Below are positions 6,612 through 14,084 of a stretch of DNA of 14,286 nt, in pieces (position 1 is the first letter of the stretch; the number at the start of each line of letters is the position of its first letter). The stretch comes from CAYGZA01 sp964354135. Lineage in GTDB: Bacteria > Planctomycetota > Planctomycetia > Pirellulales > Thermoguttaceae. Made by a program: the position numbers and the translations under genes. The stretch covers positions 1-14,286 of the forward strand of contig CAYGZA010000172.1 in the NCBI GenBank assembly GCA_964354135.1. Direction: 5' to 3'. Under the pieces are notes generated by a model. The model was given only the letters and a program-made list of their open reading frames with translations, made no database searches and was not told the origin of the DNA.

Positions 6612-7850
6612 ATGCCCCGCTTCCATTTTTGCTGCGAGTCACCCACGTCGCCGGTCGCGACAGACCGCAGACACGTAGCGGTCCGGACGTATCTACTTCT
6701 GCGGCTGCTGACGGCCGTTATGCTCCCGACCTGGTCTTGGGCGGCCGAAGAGCCCAAACGGCTGGCCTACGTGGCGGGCTCCAGTCAGAAGGTTTGCCAA
6801 TTGACCGGGGACGAGGATCGACACACGCGGCTGCCGACCCTCAGCCGCACCGCCTCCCGGGTCGGTTTGGCGGCCACGGATCTGGGCAGTTCGTTGGAGC
6901 ATCACGGGCGGTTGTTCTTCCTTTTCGGCGACACGTGGAGGCACGCCGACGGACGGGACGCGATGGTGGCGCGGGACGCACTGGCCTGGACCGACAGTCG
7001 CGATCCGACGCAGATTCAGTTGGAGTTTCCTCGCGGGCCGGACGGCACCTGGTTGCCGCTGGACGTGCCCGGGGTCCGGTTGGGGCCATTCGAGGTGCCC
7101 ACCAACGGGGTCTCGATCGGCGGCAGGATGTTCGTCGTCTTCGCCACCGACTCCAAGCCACCGAAGATTCCCGGCCGCTCCGTGCTGGCGGTCTCGGACG
7201 ACGACGGAAAGACTTTCCGTCAGGTCTACGAGCTTTCGACCGATAAGTTTCGCGTCGTGGCCCTTTGGAAGTCGGACCCTTGGCTCTACGTGTTCGGCAG
7301 CGGCGACTACCGCAAGAGCAGCGTCTGCCTGGCACGCGTGGAGTTGGGTCGCGTCGTGCAGCGCAGCGCCATCCGGTATTTCCAGCGCGCAGGAGCCGAC
7401 GCCCTGCCGCAGTGGTCCGATCAGGAACGCAATGCCAGCATGTTGTTTCACCACGACGTCGTGGGAGAGATGTCGGTGGCCTACTGTCCCTCGGTTGCGC
7501 GGTACGTGATGCTCTACAACTCGACGTCGCCGCGCGGGATCGCCATGCGATCGGCCCCGCAGCCCTGGGGCCCGTGGTCGGACCTGGAGATCGTCTTCCA
7601 CCCCTGGAAGGATCGCGGTTACGGCCAGTTCATGCACATCCCTGACAAGCTCCGGGCGCCCCCGGACGGGCTCCATGATCCGGGACGGGCACACGAGTGG
7701 GGAGGAGAGTATGGGCCGTACATCATGGCTCGTTACACGACGGGCGATTCTGACGCCTGCCGCATATTCTACACGATGTCTACGTGGAATCCGTACCAGG
7801 TGGTCGTGATGCGGTCGGACCTGAAAATCGTTCCTGGCCCGGCGAAATAG
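6612..7850 (+). CDS. Secreted DUF4185 beta-propeller protein, probable glycoside hydrolase relative
   Basis: This encodes 412 residues. The ATG lies one base after the preceding stop, with GAGG (6601-6604) at proper spacing. A 24-residue polar lead precedes a hydrophobic export segment (about 25-45, ending WSWAAEEP). The rest reads as a five-bladed propeller of the DUF4185 type. An Asp-containing opening GLAATDLGSSLEHHGRLFFL is followed by FGDTWRH (106-112), PTNGVSIGGRMFVVFATD (163-180), SDDDGKTF, a central blade MLYNSTSPRGIAMRSAPQPW and the closing GGEYGPYIMARYT with FYTMSTWNPYQVVVMRS (386-402). Some DUF4185 members were shown to be endo-D-arabinanases (family GH183); the substrate here is unknown. 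Asp90 and Asp107 are plausible catalytic acids by position only. Pairing with the NPCBM gene supports a role in extracellular polysaccharide use. Confidence 0.85.
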   Translation: MPRFHFCCESPTSPVATDRRHVAVRTYLLLRLLTAVMLPTWSWAAEEPKRLAYVAGSSQKVCQLTGDEDRHTRLPTLSRTASRVGLAATDLGSSLEHHGRLFFLFGDTWRHADGRDAMVARDALAWTDSRDPTQIQLEFPRGPDGTWLPLDVPGVRLGPFEVPTNGVSIGGRMFVVFATDSKPPKIPGRSVLAVSDDDGKTFRQVYELSTDKFRVVALWKSDPWLYVFGSGDYRKSSVCLARVELGRVVQRSAIRYFQRAGADALPQWSDQERNASMLFHHDVVGEMSVAYCPSVARYVMLYNSTSPRGIAMRSAPQPWGPWSDLEIVFHPWKDRGYGQFMHIPDKLRAPPDGLHDPGRAHEWGGEYGPYIMARYTTGDSDACRIFYTMSTWNPYQVVVMRSDLKIVPGPAK

Positions 7851-8224
7851 CCCCCTTCGCTGTATGAAACGACACCTCGATTCTGAGTCGCTATCCGGTC
7901 AGGCGGGGAACAAGCGGTATGGGTTGAAGATCAGCCGGTGCCCCCCCCTTGCTCTCTTCCCCGCCTTCGGTGCTCACCGCGGTGCCATCCTGCTCGCAGC
8001 TCCTGAGGCCGGACTGCATCAATCTGCACCCACACACCATATTCAGCCTGAGAGCATCGGCCAGACGGGGGAAGCTCAACAATGACTCGCTGCGCACGAG
8101 CCCTTGGGCCGAGCCTTCCCGGAGGAGTTAGACTTCTTGCCTTGCAATTCGGGGGCGTCGAGGGACACTGTGCCTCGCCCTAGGCCTGTAACCCCGTACC
8201 CCGAAACATGATGGAGTCAACTCA
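7851..8224. other. Gene-free stretch between the DUF4185 gene and the integrase remnant
   Basis: No gene is supported here. Short frames exist on both strands (for example 7864-8085 on plus and 7891-8097 on minus), but they lack ribosome binding sites and known motifs. A run of eight C lies at 7941-7948, and a ten-base perfect palindrome CACCGCGGTG at 7975-7984. No terminator with a T tract follows the DUF4185 gene. The stretch may be part of the degraded element that supplied the integrase fragment. Confidence 0.45.
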
Positions 8225-8434
8225 ATGGCCAGTCTGTACCGCAAACCCGTGCTGATCACCGATCCCGCAACCGGCAAGAAGGTCAACCGGCAGGTCCAAG
8301 AAATGGTGGGGCCAGTACAAGGACGGCGAGGGCAGGCTACGGCGGGTGCCGCTGGCCGTAGACAAAATGGCGGCCCAGGGAATGCTCAACCAGATCGTCC
8401 AGCGTGTCGAGCGGGAGAAGGCGGGCCTGGTCGA
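8225..8434 (+). pseudogene. N-terminal fragment of a phage-type (tyrosine) integrase, frameshifted
   Basis: An ATG at 8225 with GGAG (8213-8216) eight bases upstream starts MASLYRKPVLITDPATGKK. Near 8290-8297 the sense shifts to the next frame, which reads KKWWGQYKDGEGRLRRVPLA, then VDKMAAQGMLNQIVQRVERE and KAGLVD. That order is the typical start of planctomycete site-specific integrases: a beta hairpin with a KWWGxYxD motif, then the helix of the arm-binding domain. The gene ends after about 70 residues; a full integrase of this type is about 400, and the catalytic domain (Arg, His-x-x-Arg, Tyr) is absent. It is a dead remnant of an integrated element, recognised from family knowledge rather than a search. 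Confidence 0.75.
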
Positions 8435-8440
8435 TATGCG

Positions 8441-8593
8441 GGCCTCTTCCCGGATCAGTTGGAGGAACTGGTCACGCTCCTCATTGATTCCAGCCGGCCT
8501 ACCCACGCCAGCCCGCAGTGCCTGTCGGCGTGTGCCTACCTCGGCTTGATCCTCTGCGGACTGATTCACGGGATCGAGCGAGACGTCGTGCTT
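8441..8593 (+). pseudogene. Unrecognised coding-like fragment inside the mobile-gene graveyard
   Basis: One plus-strand frame reads PDQLEELVTLLIDSSRPTHA, continues through SPQCLSACAYLGLILCGLI and HGIERDVV, and has strongly G/C-rich third positions, as expected of real coding DNA in this genome. It has no start of its own: it begins just after the integrase fragment ends and fades where the minus-strand transposase fragment begins. I do not recognise the family. The mixture of an acidic helix and a Cys-containing hydrophobic helix suggests a soluble helical protein or a membrane-proximal piece. It is a fragment; edges are approximate. Confidence 0.35.
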
Positions 8594-8671
8594 GAACTCA
8601 TCGGAAAACCGCCTGGCGTTTGCCGATCGCGTCGATGGCTCCGCGACCGTTGACATGGGTTTCTTGTCCAT
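8582..8671 (-). pseudogene. 5' fragment of an IS3-family transposase orfA
   Basis: On the minus strand an ATG at 8671 has AAAGGAG (8686-8680) at good spacing and encodes MDKKPMSTVAEPSTRSANAR followed by RFSDEFKHDV. The RRFSDEFKxxVV pattern opens the helix-turn-helix of IS3-type OrfA proteins. After HDV the frame no longer resembles a transposase (LVTEE... would be expected), so the gene is cut after about 30 residues. Neither orfB nor terminal inverted repeats are seen. The intact ribosome binding site suggests a fairly recent insertion later deleted or overwritten. Confidence 0.6.
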
Positions 8672-8737
8672 AAGGAAACTCCTTTCGTGGGGTCATTATC
8701 TCGCCCCCGCCGGAGTCCGCCAATCCTAGGCCATCGC

Positions 8738-8953
8738 AAACACCCGTTGCCCAGGATCGACGTGGAGAAGGCCATCGGCTGGGTGGAAGGTAAACTCGGG
8801 ATCAAGCTGGCGGCGGGACAACAGGAGGCAATCCGGCAGGCTTGCCACCAGAAGATGTTGGTCATCACCGGTGGGCCGGGCGTCGGTAAGACGACCCTGG
8901 TTCGGAGCCTCATCGAGATCTTCGCCGCCAAGAAACTCAAGTGCGTCCTAGCG
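8738..8953 (+). pseudogene. Internal fragment of a RecD-like (RecD2) DNA helicase
   Basis: The frame reads IDVEKAIGWVEGKLGIKLAA (from 8756), then GQQEAIRQACHQKMLVITGG, PGVGKTTLVRSLIEIFAAKK and LKCVLA. The Walker A motif GGPGVGKTT with the preceding Q-x-x-A-I segment is the start of the helicase core of ATP-dependent RecD-like proteins. In an intact protein an APTGRAA segment would follow VLA; here the frame meets the 3' end of the minus-strand PQQ gene (stop at 8948). Only about 70 of some 700 residues remain, with no start, so it is not functional. It is the last piece of the scrap heap before intact genes resume. Confidence 0.75.
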
Positions 8954-10237
8954 CGGGCCGCCCAGCGAGAAGAGGTGAGAACTGGTCCGCAGGTACATCA
9001 CGCCGCCGGCCACCGCGGGTGTGGCATAGCTTGGCTCACCGAGCGGAATGCGGTGGAGAACCTCGAGCTTGTCCCCGGCGGCCACGACAACGACCTCTCC
9101 CTTCTTCGACACGTTGTACAGATGGCCATCGACCCAGACGGGCGACGCATAGTACGCTCCGTTGATCCGCTCCCGCCAAACCGTTTCGCCAGTGGCCACG
9201 CGCAGGCAGGACACCACGCCGTCGTCGCACCAGAGAAACAGCCGCCCATCCTTGACCAGGGGCGTGGGCACCATGGGGATGGCCGTGGTTAGCTCGAAGG
9301 CCAAAGTGGGTGCGACTGCCTCTCCGGCCGAGCCCGGCCGAACGGCGATGCAGCGAACCCCGCGGATCCCCGCCCCGTGGCCCGCAATCACCAGGCCCGG
9401 CGCCACGACCGGCGAAATCACGGCGCGATCCAGGAACGGCTGCCCGAATTCCCAGTTGCTCTTCCCCGTGGTCGGATCGACCGCCATGATGCCATGGGCG
9501 GTGGTGGAGAAGATCAACTCGGCGCGGCCACCTTCGGCCTGGTAGACACAGGGCGTCGAGTAACCGGCCAAGAACGTCTTGGTTTCGGTCTGCCAACGGG
9601 TCTCGCCGGTCTTCCGATCGACGGCGATCACGAAGCTCCGGCCCGCCGGATTGGGCCCATCCGGCTTGCGGCCCGGGCTCCGTTCCATGTCCTCCTGGTC
9701 ATTTGCCAGCACAACCAAATCTTGGTACAGGATCGGTGAGGAGCCGCTGCCCTGAAGCGAAACAAGGGGCCCCAGATTACGGCGCCAGAGTTCCCTGCCC
9801 TGCAGGTCCAGTGCCAGCAGCATGACCGCTTCGGGAGTGCTCCAAGTGATGACCACGCCGTCCGCATCCACGGCCGGCGTTGCAGTCGCGTAGGAGTTGT
9901 CTCGGTGCTGGTCGTAGGTCTTCGATGGTTCCTCTTGCTTCCAAAGCGTACGACCCGTCGGTGCGTCCACGCAGAGCAATGTACGAAGGGCTGTCGTGGG
10001 GTCGCCACAGGTGACGAAGATCCGGTTCTCCCAGACCACCGGCGAGGAGTGGCCGGGACCGGGGAGGTCGATTTTCCAGTTGTAGTCCTTTTCCGTCCAC
10101 CGGACCGGCACAGTCTTGGCATTGCTGATGCCACTGCCGTTGGGTCCCCGAAACCGATTCCAGAGGCCGTCATCGGCGGAAGCGGGCAAGATAGCCAAGA
10201 GACTCACAGCGACGACCGACAGAATAGAGCGAATCAT
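8948..10237 (-). CDS. Exported PQQ-like beta-propeller repeat protein (BamB-like fold)
   Basis: I chose the ATG at 10237, giving 429 residues, because it opens directly with a signal peptide (MIRSILSVVAVSLLAILPAS, cut near ADDG). The longer frame to 10387 adds 50 residues without export character. The mature start WNRFRGPNGSGIS is typical of planctomycete PQQ-propeller proteins. Blades are marked by Gly-x-x-x-Trp turns: GRTLWKQE (95-102), GRELWRRN (147-154), GETRWQTE (211-218), GKSNWEFG (258-265) and GETVWRER (350-357), with the SSP/ATP-P strands between them. These proteins usually fold into a seven- or eight-bladed propeller in the periplasm or cell envelope and bind proteins or ligands. 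PQQ-enzyme catalytic residues are not evident, so an enzyme role is not claimed. It ends against the helicase fragment and is divergent from the thiolase operon. Confidence 0.9.
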   Translation of the reverse strand: MIRSILSVVAVSLLAILPASADDGLWNRFRGPNGSGISNAKTVPVRWTEKDYNWKIDLPGPGHSSPVVWENRIFVTCGDPTTALRTLLCVDAPTGRTLWKQEEPSKTYDQHRDNSYATATPAVDADGVVITWSTPEAVMLLALDLQGRELWRRNLGPLVSLQGSGSSPILYQDLVVLANDQEDMERSPGRKPDGPNPAGRSFVIAVDRKTGETRWQTETKTFLAGYSTPCVYQAEGGRAELIFSTTAHGIMAVDPTTGKSNWEFGQPFLDRAVISPVVAPGLVIAGHGAGIRGVRCIAVRPGSAGEAVAPTLAFELTTAIPMVPTPLVKDGRLFLWCDDGVVSCLRVATGETVWRERINGAYYASPVWVDGHLYNVSKKGEVVVVAAGDKLEVLHRIPLGEPSYATPAVAGGVMYLRTSSHLFSLGGPR

Positions 10238-10301
10238 GATTCGTGTACACCCGCGCGTTATCAGGCATTTGGGAACAACTACTGCTGATAGGAATTCTCT
10301 G

Positions 10302-10329
10302 ATTCTAACGTTTTCTATGTGCGTGTGAA
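10302..10329 (-). promoter_or_regulatory. Putative sigma70-type promoter of the PQQ-propeller gene
   Basis: Read on the minus strand, TTCACA (10329-10324) and TAGAAT (10307-10302) each match five of six consensus bases and are separated by 16 bases. Transcription would start near 10295, giving a leader of about 58 bases before the ATG at 10237. This also argues for the 10237 start, since the longer open frame would begin upstream of the promoter. Confidence 0.45.
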
Positions 10330-10772
10330 AGCTGAAAAACCGGGCTCGCCAGCGTTGGCGATATTCGAAGGAGCTACCGACGCGCAAGCAAGAGCGGCAT
10401 GACGGCGAACAGCCGAGTGCCTGGCTGAGCGCCCGAGTGAGGTCACCATGGGCCGAAACGACGCTCAGCTTCAGATCTGGCGCTTGTCAAGCCTTTCAGC
10501 CAGCGCCCGGACATGGGGGCATTGACACGGCAGCCTAGGTTGGCGAGGGTGTCCAATCCGGCGATGCGGTTGTTTCACCAGAACGAGCACTCGAGTAGCA
10601 CCCAAAAGACAGGCATCTTGCAGTATCCGCAGGCATCCTGTTACATTATTCCCTGGGTGGCGTCAAACTTCAAACGCAACACTTGGCCCGGCAATTCACG
10701 GGTGCTAGCAATGCTATCACCCGACGCGTTTCGTTCCGACCGAGCCGTCAAGTCGTTCATCGCGTTGTCTAC

Positions 10773-10780
10773 GGAGGAGG
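10773..10780 (+). promoter_or_regulatory. Strong ribosome binding site that fixes the thiolase start
   Basis: GGAGGAGG lies five bases before the ATG at 10786, the best Shine-Dalgarno in the window. It decides in favour of a 403-residue protein over the 494-residue frame that begins at 10513. Confidence 0.75.
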
Positions 10781-10785
10781 GATTG

Positions 10786-11997
10786 ATGAAAGAGAATGTC
10801 GCAATGTTCCCCAAAGCCAGGATCCCGTACGGGACCTGGGGGAGCAGCTTCTTCCCTGCATGGCAGACTTCGGCGCTGGCGGAGGTCAACATCGGCCAGT
10901 TTGCCGGCGAGGCGATGAACCGCATCCTCGGCATCAGAAAAGTCCCGAAGAGCGAGCTGGACTACCTGATCATCGGCTCCACTGTGCCGTGGCACTGGAA
11001 GTTCTGGAATGCGCCGCTGGTGGCAAGCTGCCTGGGGCACCGCATCCCGGGATTTCACATGGAACAGGCCTGCGCGACCGGGCTCCAGGCCGTCCTCGTG
11101 GCCGGGGCGGAAGTCCAGAGTGGAGCCAACGACGTCGTGGGTGTGTTGACCTTCGACCGGACGAGCGACTCGCCCGTGGGTGTGTTCCCGGAACGGCGGG
11201 CCCACCAGCGGACGATGGCGCTGAGCGACGTGTGGGACAATTTCGGATTCGACCCGGCCACGGGCCAGGCGATGATGACCACGGCCGGCAATGCCGCCCG
11301 CAAGTACCGCCTTGACCGAAGGGAGGTGGAGGACATCGCCTTCTGCCGGTATCAGCAGTATTTCGAAACCAAGGCATCCGGGTTTCTCGATCGGGTGCTC
11401 GTGCCGCTCGAAGTGTTGAATGTGCAAGGCCGCTTTCTGGGCCGCATTGCGGATGATGTCGGGGTTCGCAAACTGACCTTGGACGCCCTGCGCCAGATGC
11501 GCGAGCTGGACACCTGCGTGACGACCGGGACCCAGACGCATGCCTCGGATGGAATGGCGACGCTGCTGGTAACGACTGCGGAGAAAGCCAGGGAGCTCAG
11601 CCCGCGGCCGGAGATTGTCATTCAGTTTGTCGCCAAAGCCGAGACGAGGACCCATCCGGCGCTGATGCCGGAGGCTCCGACGCTTGCCGTGCAGAAACTG
11701 CTCGCCAAGACCGGTTTTACCATGGCCGACATCGCGGTGGTCAAGAGTCACAACCCGTTTGCCATCAACGACGCCATTCTTTCCAAAGTCCTGGGGTACG
11801 ACTGGCGCAAGGTCAACAAGACCGGTTGCTCGCTGGTCTGGGGACATCCCCAGGGCCCGACTCTTACCAGGATGTTGATCGAAGGTCTGGAGGAAGCGGT
11901 GGATTTGGGAGGCGGGCTCGTGCTCGTGTTAGGTTGCGCCGCAGGAGACATGGGCATCGCAGCCCTCCTCAGAGTTACGGAAGGAGACGTGTCGTAA
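10786..11997 (+). CDS. Thiolase-family acyltransferase (acetyl-CoA acetyltransferase-like)
   Basis: This encodes 403 residues, close to the usual 390-410 of thiolases, which cleave 3-ketoacyl-CoA with CoA or condense acyl-CoAs. The nucleophile Cys is Cys96 in EQACATGLQAV. His354 sits in the GHPQG motif, and Cys384 in LGCAAGDMGIA takes the place of the second active-site Cys. THASDG (251-256) matches the usual NAS-x-x-DG region. Differences from textbook thiolases: the NEAF motif reads HNPF (322-325), the segment before GHP is GCSLVW rather than GGAIA, and the closing GGG is CAAGDMG. The catalytic Cys-His-Cys set is kept, so it is probably active, perhaps on an unusual substrate. Its stop overlaps the next start (TAATG), so the two proteins are made together and likely work in one pathway in the cytoplasm. 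Confidence 0.85.
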   Translation: MKENVAMFPKARIPYGTWGSSFFPAWQTSALAEVNIGQFAGEAMNRILGIRKVPKSELDYLIIGSTVPWHWKFWNAPLVASCLGHRIPGFHMEQACATGLQAVLVAGAEVQSGANDVVGVLTFDRTSDSPVGVFPERRAHQRTMALSDVWDNFGFDPATGQAMMTTAGNAARKYRLDRREVEDIAFCRYQQYFETKASGFLDRVLVPLEVLNVQGRFLGRIADDVGVRKLTLDALRQMRELDTCVTTGTQTHASDGMATLLVTTAEKARELSPRPEIVIQFVAKAETRTHPALMPEAPTLAVQKLLAKTGFTMADIAVVKSHNPFAINDAILSKVLGYDWRKVNKTGCSLVWGHPQGPTLTRMLIEGLEEAVDLGGGLVLVLGCAAGDMGIAALLRVTEGDVS

Positions 11998-14084
11998 TGA
12001 CAAAGTCGATCAGGCAGTCAACACTCCAGACCCTGGGGCTTGGCTCGGTCACGGATATTTTTCGCAACGCAAGGCTGCCCGGCGATGCCGCCGATCTGGT
12101 GGACCGGGTGTTCGGCGGCCCTGGCCAGCGCGGCTCGCTGGTGATCTCCGGGGCCAACGGGATCGTTGGGTCCGGGAAGACGATGCAGCTAACCGCAAGG
12201 CTGGAGCCGTTCGGCGTCAAGTCGATCAGCCTCGCTCGCCCCAGAACGGCCGATGGGATCGGACCACACTACCCGGGGCTGGTCGAGGCCGTCGGCCAAC
12301 AGCGGGCCGACAGGATCATGGGCAACATCGTCCGCATGACCTACGACGGGACCAGCCTCCCGGCCGACCTCGGGAAGTGGCGCCCCCGTTTCCTCCTGGA
12401 AGCGATTCCGGAGATTCTCGAGGTCAAGAAAGCCCACTACGAACTCTTCCGCGAAGCGTTTCCAGGCATCGAAATCCGCTCGGTCACGTCCGGCTTTCCG
12501 AGCTCGGAGCTCGGCGTGGGCGTGGCCCACCCCGCCTTTCCTCACGAGATCAACAAGGTCTGGGAGATTGTTGAAGATAAGACTTCTTCGATCACGCAGC
12601 TTCTCTGGGCGCTGGGCCTGATTCCGGTTCCCGTCAGCGACGGCTGGTCGTTCGTCCTCGATGTGCTCTTCTGCGGCGTGACGCTGGCGGGCCTGAGATA
12701 TCACCGCGCTACCAACATGCCCTTCTGGAAGATCGACAAGTACATCAGGAAGTCGGCCGGGCCGAATCCCTTCAGGGCCCACGACGTCATCGGCGCCAAA
12801 GGAGCGAATTTTCTCACCTGGTCCTGCTTGCACCACCTCGGCGAGAAATACGGGGCGCTGTTCACTCCCACGCCGGATCTCTGCCAGTGGAAGGAGACCG
12901 GCCAGAACTGGTATCCGCTCGACCACCTCCGACCCCTGGTCGACTGGCCTCTGGATCGCGAGGCCGAGGACGAGTTCAACAGTTGGATCCAGGGCGCGCT
13001 TTTCCAGGTGGCCAGCCTGTTGCTCCACGAGCACCGGGGCCACCTCTCCCATGTCAACGCGATCGGCGAGCTCTGCGCGCAGTTCCGCCGGGGCATCCTC
13101 GCCATGATCCGGAGCGTGGGGGCCGACGGCGCGATCAAGCGCGTCGAGGCCTATCACCGCCTCCACCCCGAGGCCGCCCGGAGCTGCTGGTATCCGGCCG
13201 CCTTCGAGCAGCTCGACAGCCCCGAGTGGCAGCAGTTGTACGTCAACGCCGAGCACGACGGAAACGTCGGAGTTATCACCGTTGGCCGCGAAACCTACAA
13301 CAGCGACGTGGATGCCGAATTGAACCGAGCCATCGGCTGGCTCAAGGCCGAACGGATCGCCCGTGTGATCGTGACCGGCGATTTCCACCTCGCCACGCAG
13401 ATGGTCGGGGCCGACACGAGCGAGTTCTTCCCCGCGCTGGAGGACGTGCGCGAGGGACACCGGGTGGCCGCCACCTGGGCGGCCACAGCCAGGCGGCTCC
13501 ACGACGAGTTCAAAGTCTCCGTGGGCTTCGTGGGCGGCAAACGCTGCCTCGGCGGCTTCCTCGAGTTGCTCATGCACTGCCACTACCTCGTCGCCGTCGA
13601 CGACGCGGTCCTGGGAATGCCGGAGGTGACGCTCCCCGTGGTGCCGGGCATGGAGGGCTGCCACTGGCCGTTCCGGAAAGCCAATCGAGACCAGTGGCCA
13701 AAGCTTGTCCGTTTGCTGCTGGAAGGAGCCCCGGTGAAAGCGAAAGACGCCGTGGACTGGCTGATCGACTACGCCGGTCCAATGCACGAATCCCTCCAGA
13801 CGGCTTGGCGCCTTGCATCCGGCGGAGCGGCCGGCTTGCCGATGAGAAGACTCGAAGAGGGCATTCTTAGAGACATCCCCGCGGACGTCGGCGTGTCGGT
13901 CTCTGATAGCCCGGCCAAGGAAGCGGCCAGGAAGGCCATCCTCGAAGCCATCAGGGACTCCTGCGCCGTCCCGCTGTCCGAAGCCCTCGACGTCCAGGCC
14001 CGTCACTCCGCCGAATTCACCGTCAGCTCTTTCTGCCGGGAAGGAAGCATCGGCGCCGAGCGCCAGAAGACGATGATGGTGTAA
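11997..14084 (+). CDS. 3-hydroxyacyl-CoA dehydrogenase / enoyl-CoA hydratase fusion, FadN-like order
   Basis: The ATG overlaps the thiolase stop (TAATG) and has GGAAGGAG (11979-11986) upstream; 695 residues. Residues about 46-215 resemble the NAD-binding domain of 3-hydroxyacyl-CoA dehydrogenase: a Gly-rich turn SGANGIVGSGK, then FLLEAIPEILEVKKAHYELF, then AHPAF and KVWEIVEDKTS, matching the catalytic HFFNP and VEV segments. Helical dehydrogenase domains follow (about 216-300 and 330-400). Residues about 420-600 are a crotonase domain: TGDFHLATQMVGADTSEFF (oxyanion side), GGFLELLMHCH with Glu523 and MPEVTLPVVPGMEG with Glu543, the two expected acids. This order is that of Bacillus FadN, reversed from FadB. 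Oddities are a loosened NAD motif and Asp222 where FVxNR normally has Asn. It would hydrate enoyl-CoA and oxidise the alcohol, feeding the thiolase. Confidence 0.85.
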   Translation: MTKSIRQSTLQTLGLGSVTDIFRNARLPGDAADLVDRVFGGPGQRGSLVISGANGIVGSGKTMQLTARLEPFGVKSISLARPRTADGIGPHYPGLVEAVGQQRADRIMGNIVRMTYDGTSLPADLGKWRPRFLLEAIPEILEVKKAHYELFREAFPGIEIRSVTSGFPSSELGVGVAHPAFPHEINKVWEIVEDKTSSITQLLWALGLIPVPVSDGWSFVLDVLFCGVTLAGLRYHRATNMPFWKIDKYIRKSAGPNPFRAHDVIGAKGANFLTWSCLHHLGEKYGALFTPTPDLCQWKETGQNWYPLDHLRPLVDWPLDREAEDEFNSWIQGALFQVASLLLHEHRGHLSHVNAIGELCAQFRRGILAMIRSVGADGAIKRVEAYHRLHPEAARSCWYPAAFEQLDSPEWQQLYVNAEHDGNVGVITVGRETYNSDVDAELNRAIGWLKAERIARVIVTGDFHLATQMVGADTSEFFPALEDVREGHRVAATWAATARRLHDEFKVSVGFVGGKRCLGGFLELLMHCHYLVAVDDAVLGMPEVTLPVVPGMEGCHWPFRKANRDQWPKLVRLLLEGAPVKAKDAVDWLIDYAGPMHESLQTAWRLASGGAAGLPMRRLEEGILRDIPADVGVSVSDSPAKEAARKAILEAIRDSCAVPLSEALDVQARHSAEFTVSSFCREGSIGAERQKTMMV

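Larger units (their letters stand above)
10238..10785. other. Divergent intergenic region between the PQQ and thiolase genes
   Basis: This 548-base stretch separates two divergent genes. The half near 10237 is relatively AT-rich and holds the minus-strand promoter. A small inverted repeat CGCCA/TGGCG (10347-10360, loop GCGT) is the only clear symmetry. The thiolase frame stays open back to 10513, but the residues there do not resemble thiolase and lack a ribosome binding site. I found no convincing promoter for the thiolase operon; a TTGACA at about 10524 has no matching -10 box. Confidence 0.5.

Noticed and set aside
7864..8097. Short open frames on both strands after the DUF4185 gene
   Set aside because: They overlap each other, lack ribosome binding sites and have no family resemblance.
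8954..9292. Continuation of the helicase-like frame, with residues RAAQR that recall the APTGRAAQR motif
   Set aside because: This part is antisense to the intact end of the PQQ gene, whose C-terminus is normal. The resemblance is probably chance.
10238..10387. 50-residue N-terminal extension of the PQQ protein
   Set aside because: It would bury the signal peptide and would start upstream of the likely promoter.
10513..10785. N-terminal extension of the thiolase frame
   Set aside because: The extra residues do not resemble thiolase and have no ribosome binding site, while GGAGGAGG sits five bases before the ATG at 10786.
10717..11847. 376-residue open frame on the minus strand
   Set aside because: It lies antisense to the thiolase and has no family motif; the thiolase has its active-site residues in place.
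11826..11996. N-terminal extension of the fusion protein inside the thiolase gene
   Set aside because: The extension is low-complexity Arg/Gly-rich shadow sequence. The TAATG overlap with a good ribosome binding site marks the true start at 11997.
12189..14006. 605-residue open frame on the minus strand
   Set aside because: It is antisense to the dehydrogenase/hydratase fusion, which has recognisable domains and a strong ribosome binding site. High GC with biased third positions opens such shadow frames.
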